Below are positions 1 to 4,508 of a stretch of DNA of 5,305 nucleotides, piece by piece (within the stretch, counting starts at the first letter, position 1; the number at the start of each line of letters is the position of its first letter). The stretch is from an uncultured Ruminococcus sp. (GTDB taxonomy: Bacteria; Bacillota; Clostridia; Oscillospirales; CAG-272): positions 1-5,305 of the forward strand of contig CACYEW010000174.1 in assembly GCA_902773455.1 (NCBI GenBank), read 5' to 3'. The position numbers were made by a program, and so were the translations under genes. The notes below the pieces were generated by a model. The model was given only the letters and a program-made list of their open reading frames with translations, had not been told where the DNA came from and did not search any database.

Positions 1-77
1 CGGATCATTCTGCGCAGCCGAATGATCGCGGAAAGAAAGCGGCTTGAACCACCGCGCGACAGCGTAAGCCGATAAAC

Positions 78-330
78 ATATTCACTATTCACTTTTACCT
101 CTTATTTCGCGTCAGCCGGCCGCGTCCCAAAGGGAGTGTAACGACTTTGGGAGGGGTAAGGGGGGTTGGGGGTTGCGAACGAAGTGAGCGCAGGGGTGGG
201 TGACCCCCAAGAAAAAAAGAAGTCGCAGGCAGGGGTTCCACGGCAAAAACGAAGCGAGTGCCGAAGGTTCCCGTATGCGACATCTTCAATATTCATTATT
301 CACTTTTACTTCTTACATCGCGTCAGCCGC
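78..330. repeat. 42-bp direct repeats bracketing a G-rich hairpin segment
   Basis: Copy 1 is 78-119 and copy 2 is 289-330. Both begin ATATTCA and both contain TATTCACTTTTAC and CGCGTCAGCC. By eye 37 of 42 positions agree. The start-to-start distance is 211 bp. The 169 bases between them (120-288) are G-rich on the plus strand and full of small inverted repeats, quite unlike the AT-rich repeats. There is no transposase or other gene inside. This is consistent with a short non-autonomous interspersed element or a structured intergenic repeat family, but copy number elsewhere in the genome cannot be seen from this window. Confidence 0.6.
149..172 (+). other. Candidate G-quadruplex motif
   Basis: Four G tracts lie in a row on the plus strand: GGG (149-151), GGGG (153-156), GGGGGG (160-165) and GGGGG (168-172), separated by loops of 1, 3 and 2 bases. 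This fits the usual four-tract G-quadruplex pattern with short loops. It is the template strand relative to a read-through transcript of the minus-strand gene, whose RNA would be C-rich here. Further tracts GGGG (193-196) and GGG (198-200) follow. The motif is seen directly; folding in the cell is inference. Confidence 0.55.
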
Positions 331-1782
331 TTACGGTCCGAGATTGACTTCCGAAGTTCCGGCTTCGTCGTCGTACGAGGCGAAATACTTCCGCAGTCTT
401 ATGAGATCTCTGCCGTCGATCACGCCGTCGCCGTTGCAGTCGGTACCGGGGCAGACGCTCACGTCAGCCTCGCCGCCGTCAAGTGACGAGAGATATTTGC
501 GAAGCCTTATGAGATCCTTGCCGTCGATCTCGCCGTCGCCGTTGCAGTCGCCGAACCAGCTCGCCCAGACTGCGTAAAGTCTTATATCCGTGACTCCGGT
601 CTCACCCGGTTCGAGCAGATCTTCGGCTGAAAGCTTGTCTCCCGGTATGATAGGCGCGGAGGCGTTCTCGTCGGACGACCAGCCGCGGAAAACGTGACCG
701 TCGTAATAAATACCGAGCGACGACGCTTCGGGCAGACCGTTATCGTACTCAGCGCCGTATTCGAGTATATACCTCAGCCGTTCTCCGTCTTCGGCTTTGT
801 AGATCGTGCCGTCCTCGCCGACGTAATAGTCGGACGAACGTATGCGGCACACAAATTCGGCGAGGCTCGTTTTCGACACGGCGAGCCAGCCGTCGTTTCC
901 TTCAATGACCGATCTCACCCACGTGTAACCGTCGGCTTTCACCGGTTCGTCGGTATAAAAAGTATCGAAAACGGTACCGTACGGAAAGAGCTTGACTATC
1001 GGATAATCGAGTCCGGGTCCGGTACGCATATTGAGGCCGGTGGACGAGGCGACGCTGTATCTGTCGCCGACGATCTCGGAATCGATCCCGCCGCCGTTAG
1101 CGTCGTACGTTACCGACAGCGCGTAGTCGGTTTTGTGCGGCACTCTCGATATCGTTATGCTGTCGCCGCCGTACTGACTGAATTTTATGACGTGCTTCTG
1201 TACGAGGCAGTTGTATTCCGCGCCCCAGTTGCAGTCGAGCACGGTCACGCCCGTATCGTCGTAATCGTAAACGATGAAAGAATGACCGGCGTTCTTCATG
1301 CGTATGAGATCGCCCTTCATCACTTTTTCTCTCACGTTTTCAGCGGTATACATATATCTGCCGATCCTGACGGTCTCGACCTTCGCCGTGCGGCTCTGCC
1401 TGAATATGTACCATTCGGCAAACGTCGCGAAGCCGGCGCACGAATAAGCCGCTCCTCCGAAATAGCCGTCTGCGGTATAAGTGCGCGGAAACAGATCGAC
1501 CGTTATCCCCTCTCCGAATGAGGAGACGAACCAGTCGGATTTTACGATATTATTGGTAAGACAGTTTGCGCAGCTGTGATTTCTGCGTTTCACTCCGCAT
1601 GCCGGTCCGAGAGTCACGGTGAAATATTTGCCTCCGAACATATCGAACAGCTCGTCCATTTTACGGACGACGTCGTAGTCGGACATATATAATTCTTCCG
1701 CGGCAGCCGTTTCGATATACGGAAAAATGCCGGCTGCAAGGCATAAAACAAGCAAGAATGCGGTCAGTTTTTTCAAATTCAT
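331..1782 (-). CDS. Secreted papain-like hydrolase with SH3b and type I dockerin
   Basis: This is a 483-residue exported modular protein. Residues 1-28 form a signal peptide (basic start MNLKK, hydrophobic core, ending near ETAAA-EE). Residues about 30-215 look like a papain-fold cysteine hydrolase of the NlpC/P60/CHAP type. Candidate catalytic residues are Cys115 (SCAGF), His167 (GHSFIV) and Asp183 or Asn185 (LDCNWG), with GDLIR before the His strand. Residues 241-307 are a bacterial SH3 domain (GLNMRTGPGLDYPIV ... GWLAV), expected to bind cell wall. Residues about 337-406 resemble an InlB/Flg_new repeat (HVFRGWS ... RLYAVW). Residues 411-469 are a type I dockerin with two calcium loops: DCNGDGEIDGKD (412-423) and DCNGDGVIDGRD (448-459), each followed by LIRLRKY. 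Cys62, Cys71 and Cys74 form a small cysteine cluster. The start is supported by GGAG six bases upstream (1789-1792) and a consensus promoter. Likely role: a cell-wall or protein hydrolase docked onto a cohesin scaffold. Substrate is unknown, and the papain-fold call is from motifs only. Confidence 0.85.
   Translation of the reverse strand: MNLKKLTAFLLVLCLAAGIFPYIETAAAEELYMSDYDVVRKMDELFDMFGGKYFTVTLGPACGVKRRNHSCANCLTNNIVKSDWFVSSFGEGITVDLFPRTYTADGYFGGAAYSCAGFATFAEWYIFRQSRTAKVETVRIGRYMYTAENVREKVMKGDLIRMKNAGHSFIVYDYDDTGVTVLDCNWGAEYNCLVQKHVIKFSQYGGDSITISRVPHKTDYALSVTYDANGGGIDSEIVGDRYSVASSTGLNMRTGPGLDYPIVKLFPYGTVFDTFYTDEPVKADGYTWVRSVIEGNDGWLAVSKTSLAEFVCRIRSSDYYVGEDGTIYKAEDGERLRYILEYGAEYDNGLPEASSLGIYYDGHVFRGWSSDENASAPIIPGDKLSAEDLLEPGETGVTDIRLYAVWASWFGDCNGDGEIDGKDLIRLRKYLSSLDGGEADVSVCPGTDCNGDGVIDGRDLIRLRKYFASYDDEAGTSEVNLGP
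393..550 (-). repeat. Dockerin-encoding tandem repeat
   Basis: Bases 393-442 and 501-550 are about 90% identical (45 of 50 by eye) with a 108-bp period. They encode the two calcium-binding loop-helix halves of the dockerin. The near identity, including the KD/RD and LRK positions that usually set cohesin recognition, makes the dockerin almost symmetric. That symmetry is typical of type I dockerins, which can bind cohesin in two orientations. The high DNA identity suggests recent internal duplication or homogenisation. Confidence 0.8.
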
Positions 1783-1819
1783 TCAAAACTCCGTCTTTTT
1801 CGTATATTTCGTTATTATA

Positions 1820-1848
1820 ATTATAGCCTTAAATTCGCTTTTTGTCAA
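1820..1848 (-). promoter_or_regulatory. Sigma-A promoter of the dockerin-protein gene
   Basis: Read on the minus strand, a perfect -35 TTGACA (plus 1843-1848) and a perfect -10 TATAAT (plus 1820-1825) are separated by exactly 17 bases. The start point would fall near 1813, giving a leader of about 30 nt before the ATG at 1782. The match suggests strong constitutive transcription unless a repressor acts. I see no obvious operator palindrome over it. Confidence 0.85.
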
Positions 1849-1926
1849 TATTATTCGCGTATTTTCGACCGTTTTTTACAAATATAAAAAAATAGGTTGT
1901 TTTTGAAAAAATATTTATAAAAAGTA

Positions 1927-1955
1927 TTGACAAACGATTTTTTTTATGATATTAT
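1927..1955 (+). promoter_or_regulatory. Sigma-A promoter of the rpmG-secE-nusG-rplKA operon
   Basis: TTGACA (1927-1932), a 17-base spacer and TATTAT (1950-1955), with TG one base upstream of the -10 (1947-1948, extended -10). A-tract-rich DNA at about 1890-1926 resembles an UP element, as expected for a ribosomal protein operon. Transcription should start near 1962-1963, exactly where the leader hairpin begins. The promoter diverges from the minus-strand promoter, with 78 bases between the two -35 boxes. Confidence 0.85.
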
Positions 1956-1961
1956 TACTGT

Positions 1962-2090
1962 TACCTCTGTGTGAGGTTCTTTTTACGTGCTCAAAAAAAC
2001 GTAAACTCAACAGAGGGAGGTACAATCTTCGGCGGCGTGCTGTTCCATCTCGCAGACAAGCCGTCAAATCTAAACGGGAGGTGCCGTCAA
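1962..2090 (+). promoter_or_regulatory. Structured 5' leader of the rpmG operon
   Basis: This untranslated leader of about 130 nt begins with a long hairpin. CCTCTGT (1964-1970) pairs with ACAGAGG (2010-2016), TGAG (1972-1975) with CTCA (2006-2009), and TTTACGT (1982-1988) with ACGTAAA (1999-2005). All 18 bases of the 3' arm are paired without interruption. The 5' arm has a 1-base bulge (1971) and a 6-base bulge (1976-1981). Downstream, GCCGTCAAAT occurs twice (2060-2069 and 2083-2092), the second copy overlapping the rpmG start codon, and GGCGGC (2031-2036) can pair with either. I do not recognise a known riboswitch or leader family. Pairings are seen directly; regulation is inferred. Confidence 0.55.
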
Positions 2091-2240
2091 ATGAGAGATA
2101 AAATCACGCTCGCCTGCACCGTGTGCAAGCAGAGAAACTACGACACGAAGAAAAACAAGAAAAACGATCCCGACAGACTCGAAATGAACAAGTACTGCAG
2201 ATTCTGCCGCAAGCATACTCTGCACAAAGAAACCAAGTAA
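2091..2240 (+). CDS. rpmG: 50S ribosomal protein L33
   Basis: This 49-residue protein has the normal L33 length and belongs to the zinc-ribbon (C+) form: Cys9-x-x-Cys12 and Cys36-x-x-Cys39 would hold one zinc. The start MRDKITLAC, the basic middle and the YCRFCRKHTLHKETK end are typical. L33 sits in the large subunit near the E site. The ATG at 2091 is chosen because GGGAGGTG (2076-2083) lies seven bases upstream and because the protein then begins like other L33 proteins. The reading frame stays open further upstream but that stretch is leader RNA. It is first in the operon, 18 bases ahead of secE. The ribosome binding site lies in the loop of a small stem, ACGG (2074-2077) with CCGT (2084-2087). 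Confidence 0.96.
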   Translation: MRDKITLACTVCKQRNYDTKKNKKNDPDRLEMNKYCRFCRKHTLHKETK

Positions 2241-2258
2241 GGAAACGGGAGGGCTCTA

Positions 2259-2516
2259 ATGGCAAACGAACCGAAAGCTTCCGTCAAAACGGAAGTACAG
2301 GACAGTCAGAAGGCTAAAAAGCCCGGTTTCTTCAGTCGTATCGGCGGTTTTCTGAAAAGCTGCAAAGGCGAACTCAAAAAGATCACGTGGCCCACGCCCA
2401 AACAGACGGCGAAAAACACGGGTATCGTTCTCGCAACGATGGCCGTCATCGGCGTTATCGTGGTGCTGCTTGACCTTCTGTTCTCGCAGCTGATCGGTCT
2501 GCTGACCAAGATCTGA
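2259..2516 (+). CDS. secE: Preprotein translocase subunit SecE
   Basis: This 85-residue protein is the short, single-span form of SecE usual in Gram-positive bacteria. SecE clamps the two halves of SecY in the plasma-membrane SecYEG channel. Residues 1-35 are a polar, lysine-rich cytoplasmic tail. The conserved amphipathic segment ELKKITWPTPKQTAKNT follows at about residues 38-54, carrying the family's hallmark WPT. One membrane span covers about residues 55-80. GGGAGGG (2247-2253) provides a ribosome binding site five bases before the ATG. It lies between rpmG and nusG in the order conserved across bacteria. The gap to nusG is 82 bases and contains strong RNA structure described separately. 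Confidence 0.96.
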   Translation: MANEPKASVKTEVQDSQKAKKPGFFSRIGGFLKSCKGELKKITWPTPKQTAKNTGIVLATMAVIGVIVVLLDLLFSQLIGLLTKI

Positions 2517-2537
2517 GTCTGACAGTCCGTGCAAACA

Positions 2538-2584
2538 GCGCGTTTTTATGCGGAGAACGCGCGGGAAAAATCTTTCCGCATAAA
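2538..2584 (+). promoter_or_regulatory. Interleaved inverted repeats (possible pseudoknot) before nusG
   Basis: GCGCGTT (2538-2544) is perfectly complementary to AACGCGC (2556-2562). TTTATGCGGA (2545-2554) is perfectly complementary to TCCGCATAAA (2575-2584). Because the 5' arm of the second pair fills the loop of the first, the two helices either form an H-type pseudoknot or exclude each other. The linker 2563-2574 is A-rich. The last arm ends one base before the nusG ribosome binding site AAAGAGG (2586-2592). The structure could tune nusG translation, mark an RNA processing site or bind a ligand or protein; none of these is shown by the sequence alone. Confidence 0.55.
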
Positions 2585-2598
2585 GAAAGAGGCTTGCT

Positions 2599-3156
2599 AT
2601 GATGGATGATTATTCCCCCGAGCCTAAATGGTATGTTGCGCATACCTACTCGGGATATGAGAACAAAGTCAAAGAAGACATTCGCAAGATCGTTGAAAAC
2701 AGAGGTCTTTCAGACGTCGTTACCGACGTGAGGATCCCCGTTATCGTCACTGAAGAGGTGGTCGGTGATGAAGTCAAACGCCACGAATCCAAGGTCTTTC
2801 CGAGCTATGTTCTCGTCAAAATGGTAATGAACGATTTTACCTGGCACATCGTCAGAAACATACGCGGCGTCACGGGCTTTGTCGGCCCGGGTTCGAAACC
2901 CGTCGCGCTGACCGACGACGAGGTCAGATCTCTTCACCTTGAGGATGAAGAGGGCGAGATCGTCCAGCCGGAAAAGAAGCCTTCGGCGTTCCGCTTCAAA
3001 GTCGGCGATACCGTAAAGGTCCGCGAGGGCCTCGGCATAACCGAGCTCACGGTCACGGAGATATCCGAAGCCGAGAACAAGGTCACCGGTACCGCGATGA
3101 TGTTCGGCCGCGAAGCTTCGTTCACGCTTGATATCGAAGATCTGATATCCGAGTAA
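2599..3156 (+). CDS. nusG: Transcription termination/antitermination factor NusG
   Basis: This 185-residue protein has the usual NusG length and layout. NusG binds the RNA polymerase clamp through its N-terminal domain and Rho or ribosomal protein S10 through its C-terminal KOW domain. The NGN domain spans about residues 9-112 (KWYVAHTYSGYENKV, FPSYVLVKM, RNIRGVTGFVGPGSKPVALT). An acidic linker follows, then a KOW-type domain at about 132-183 (FKVGDTVKVREG ... MMFGREASFTLDIEDL). The KOW loop is odd: where families normally show GPFxxFxG, this protein has GLGITELT. AAAGAGG (2586-2592) is six bases before the first ATG (2599) and nine before the second (2602), so either could be used. It lies between secE and rplK, and its start is preceded by a pseudoknot-like structure. 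Confidence 0.95.
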   Translation: MMDDYSPEPKWYVAHTYSGYENKVKEDIRKIVENRGLSDVVTDVRIPVIVTEEVVGDEVKRHESKVFPSYVLVKMVMNDFTWHIVRNIRGVTGFVGPGSKPVALTDDEVRSLHLEDEEGEIVQPEKKPSAFRFKVGDTVKVREGLGITELTVTEISEAENKVTGTAMMFGREASFTLDIEDLISE

Positions 3157-3166
3157 GTCATAAGGC

Positions 3167-3189
3167 CGTATAAGTCTGCTGCTTATACG
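3167..3189 (+). other. Perfect 8-bp hairpin in the nusG-rplK gap
   Basis: CGTATAAG (3167-3174) and CTTATACG (3182-3189) are perfect inverted repeats around a 7-base loop, starting ten bases after the nusG stop. No T tract follows, so it is not an intrinsic terminator. It may be part of the rplK leader fold or an RNase III-type processing site between nusG and rplK. Function is unproven. Confidence 0.45.
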
Positions 3190-3193
3190 CGTC

Positions 3194-3239
3194 GTGGGAG
3201 GAAGATAAATTTATTCTGAGATCTTCCGATTAGAACCAC
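3194..3239 (+). promoter_or_regulatory. Candidate L1-binding autoregulatory site upstream of rplK
   Basis: GTGG (3194-3197) pairs with CCAC (3236-3239), and GGAAGAT (3200-3206) pairs with ATCTTCC (3221-3227). Between the two helices is an asymmetric internal loop of GA on one side and GATTAGAA on the other. L1 is known in E. coli to repress its own operon by binding mRNA just before rplK. As I recall them, structurally studied L1 mRNA sites have this same plan: lower stem, GA, upper stem starting GG and ending CC, then GA-rich unpaired bases. The site ends four bases before the rplK ribosome binding site. The pairing is seen; L1 binding is inferred. Confidence 0.55.
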
Positions 3240-3254
3240 ATTTGGAGGTATAAA

Positions 3255-3680
3255 ATGGCAAAGAAAATCGTAGCTTACGTCAAGCTCCAGCTGCCGGCGG
3301 GCAAAGCGACTCCTGCTCCCCCTGTCGGTCCGGCTCTTTCTCCTCACGGAGTCAGCAGCCCCAACTTCACCAAAGAATTCAACGAGAGAACCAAGAACGA
3401 CATCGGTCTCATAATCCCGGTCGTCATTACGATCTACGCAGACCGCACGTTCACGTTCATCACGAAGACTCCGCCCGCCGCCGTTCTTATCAAGAAGGCA
3501 TGCGGTCTCGAGTCCGGTTCCGCCACGCCTAACAAGACCAAGGTAGCCACTATCACCAAAGAACAGGTCCGCAAGATCGCCGAAACGAAAATGCCCGACC
3601 TCAACGCCGGTTCGATAGAAGCAGCCATGAGCATGGTCGCAGGCACCGCCCGCAGCATGGGCGTCACCGTCACAGACTGA
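3255..3680 (+). CDS. rplK: 50S ribosomal protein L11
   Basis: At 141 residues it has the standard L11 length. L11 forms the GTPase-associated centre of the 50S subunit with helices 43/44 of 23S rRNA and is the thiostrepton target region. The N-terminal domain (about 1-70) carries VAYVKLQLPAGKATPAPPVG with Pro22, Pro23 and Pro26 kept. The C-terminal rRNA-binding domain (about 75-141) has KTPPAAVLIKKACGLESGS, MPDLNAGSIEAAMSMVAGTARSMG and the usual end. Residues 29-37 read SPHGVSSPN where most bacteria have a GQHGVNI-type sequence, so the loop is divergent. GGAGGT (3244-3249) lies five bases before the ATG. A possible L1-binding site precedes it, and rplA follows after 14 bases, so L11 and L1 are probably translationally linked. 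Confidence 0.96.
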   Translation: MAKKIVAYVKLQLPAGKATPAPPVGPALSPHGVSSPNFTKEFNERTKNDIGLIIPVVITIYADRTFTFITKTPPAAVLIKKACGLESGSATPNKTKVATITKEQVRKIAETKMPDLNAGSIEAAMSMVAGTARSMGVTVTD

Positions 3681-3694
3681 GGGGAGGCAGAACA

Positions 3695-4390
3695 ATGTTC
3701 AGAGGTAAAAAATATAAAGACAGCGCAAAGCTGATCGACCGTACCAAACAGTACGACGAAAAAGAAGCGTTTGAGCTTATAGTTCAGACAGCCAAAGCGA
3801 AATTCGACGAGACCGTCGAGGCTCACATCCGCCTCGGCGTCGACAGCCGTCACGCTGACCAGCAGGTCAGAGGCGCGATCGTTCTTCCGAACGGCACCGG
3901 TAAAACGGTCCGCACGCTCGTTTTCACTAAGGGCGATAAGGTCGACGCGGCTCTCGCGGCCGGCGCGGATTACGTAGGCGCCGAAGATTACGTCGCAAAG
4001 ATCACGAAAGAGAACTGGTTCGAATTCGACGTCGTTATCGCGTCTCCGGATATGATGGGCGTCATCGGCCGTCTCGGTAAAATACTCGGTCCGAAAGGCT
4101 TGATGCCTAACCCGAAGGCCGGCACCGTCACTCCCGACGTTGCCCGCGCGGTAAAGGAAGCGAAAGCCGGTAAGATCGAATACCGTCTTGACAAGACCAA
4201 CATCATCCATTGCCCGATCGGCAAAGCTTCGTTCGGCGCGGATAAGCTGATGGAGAACTTCGACACCCTTATGGGCGCGATCATCAAGGCGAAACCGGCA
4301 GCCGCGAAAGGCCAGTATCTCAAGAGCGTCTGCGTCGCTTCGACGATGGGCCCCGGCGTAAAGATAAACAGCGCAAAGATAGGAAACTGA
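3695..4390 (+). CDS. rplA: 50S ribosomal protein L1
   Basis: This 231-residue protein matches the usual length of bacterial L1. L1 forms the mobile stalk at the E site of the 50S subunit and in E. coli also represses its own mRNA. Diagnostic segments are FDETVEAHIRLGVD (37-50), the signature GKILGPKGLMPNPKAGTVT (128-146), and STMGPGVKIN near the C-terminus (216-225), which contacts RNA. Domain I is split between both termini and domain II covers about 70-160. GGGGAGG (3681-3687) begins directly after the rplK stop and lies seven bases ahead of the ATG. A strong terminator follows 14 bases after the stop, ending the operon here rather than continuing to rplJ. Confidence 0.97.
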   Translation: MFRGKKYKDSAKLIDRTKQYDEKEAFELIVQTAKAKFDETVEAHIRLGVDSRHADQQVRGAIVLPNGTGKTVRTLVFTKGDKVDAALAAGADYVGAEDYVAKITKENWFEFDVVIASPDMMGVIGRLGKILGPKGLMPNPKAGTVTPDVARAVKEAKAGKIEYRLDKTNIIHCPIGKASFGADKLMENFDTLMGAIIKAKPAAAKGQYLKSVCVASTMGPGVKINSAKIGN

Positions 4391-4404
4391 CCGTTTCCGA
4401 TATT

Positions 4405-4440
4405 AAAAAACAACCGTCCGCGGTTGTTTTTTATTTTTAT
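4405..4440 (+). terminator. Intrinsic terminator after rplA
   Basis: CAACCG (4411-4416) pairs with CGGTTG (4421-4426) around a TCCG tetraloop, extended by A6 (4405-4410) pairing with T6 (4427-4432) to a perfect 12-bp stem. The T-rich tail runs to 4440. This is a strong Rho-independent terminator that closes the rpmG-rplA transcription unit. Confidence 0.93.
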
Positions 4441-4453
4441 TTGATCATTCATC

Positions 4454-4482
4454 TTGAATATTAGCTCCGGCTGTGATATAAT
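4454..4482 (+). promoter_or_regulatory. Sigma-A promoter of the inositol-phosphatase-family gene
   Basis: TTGAAT (4454-4459), a 17-base spacer and a perfect TATAAT (4477-4482) with TG one base upstream (4474-4475, extended -10). The start point would be near 4489, giving a short leader of about 20 nt. It begins just past the rplA terminator, so the next gene is a separate transcription unit. Confidence 0.85.
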
Positions 4483-4508
4483 ACGGAAAAACTCAAACGA
4501 GGTTTATG

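Larger units (their letters stand above)
1..330. other. Non-coding intergenic region with repeats and hairpins
   Basis: I see no credible gene in these 330 bases. The stretch holds: an inverted repeat at 3-10/20-27 (GATCATTC / GAATGATC, 9-nt loop); a 42-bp direct repeat at 78-119 and 289-330; an 8-bp inverted repeat at 125-132/145-152 (TCCCAAAG / CTTTGGGA); a run of G tracts at 149-172; and short hairpins at 174-192, 193-207 and 241-263. The right-hand direct repeat ends directly at the stop codon of the minus-strand gene. The short open frames here run through the G-rich repeat, give low-complexity translations and have no convincing start sites. No T-rich intrinsic terminator for the minus-strand gene is visible. 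The first hairpin lies at the window edge, so its flank cannot be judged. Confidence 0.7.

Noticed and set aside
3..27. GATCATTC/GAATGATC inverted repeat as the terminator of the dockerin gene
   Set aside because: It is about 300 bp beyond the stop, and no T tract can be seen because the window ends one or two bases past it.
95..296. Minus-strand open frames of about 64 codons in the left intergenic region
   Set aside because: They run through the G-rich hairpin segment and the direct repeat, give low-complexity proline-rich translations in overlapping frames, and lack a convincing ribosome binding site.
78..330. CRISPR array or insertion sequence
   Set aside because: There are only two repeat copies, 211 bp apart, with no series of regular spacers, no cas gene and no transposase.
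694..1521. Long plus-strand open frame (275 codons) inside the dockerin-protein gene
   Set aside because: It is antisense to a gene with clear signal peptide, SH3b and dockerin motifs. Its translation shows no recognisable domain, so it is a shadow of GC-biased codons.
1963..1984. Short hairpin ACCTC/GAGGT followed by TTCTTTTT as an intrinsic terminator
   Set aside because: Only 5 bp and about 20 nt from the predicted transcript start, too short and weak to call as a terminator. Noted only as a competitor of the longer hairpin.
1971..2090. In-frame N-terminal extension of rpmG from a GTG at 1971
   Set aside because: L33 proteins start at MRDKITL, the ATG at 2091 has an ideal ribosome binding site, and the upstream segment forms the leader hairpin.
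3434..4210. Minus-strand open frame of 258 codons across rplK and rplA
   Set aside because: It is antisense to two highly conserved ribosomal protein genes and spans their boundary. It shows no domain or promoter of its own.
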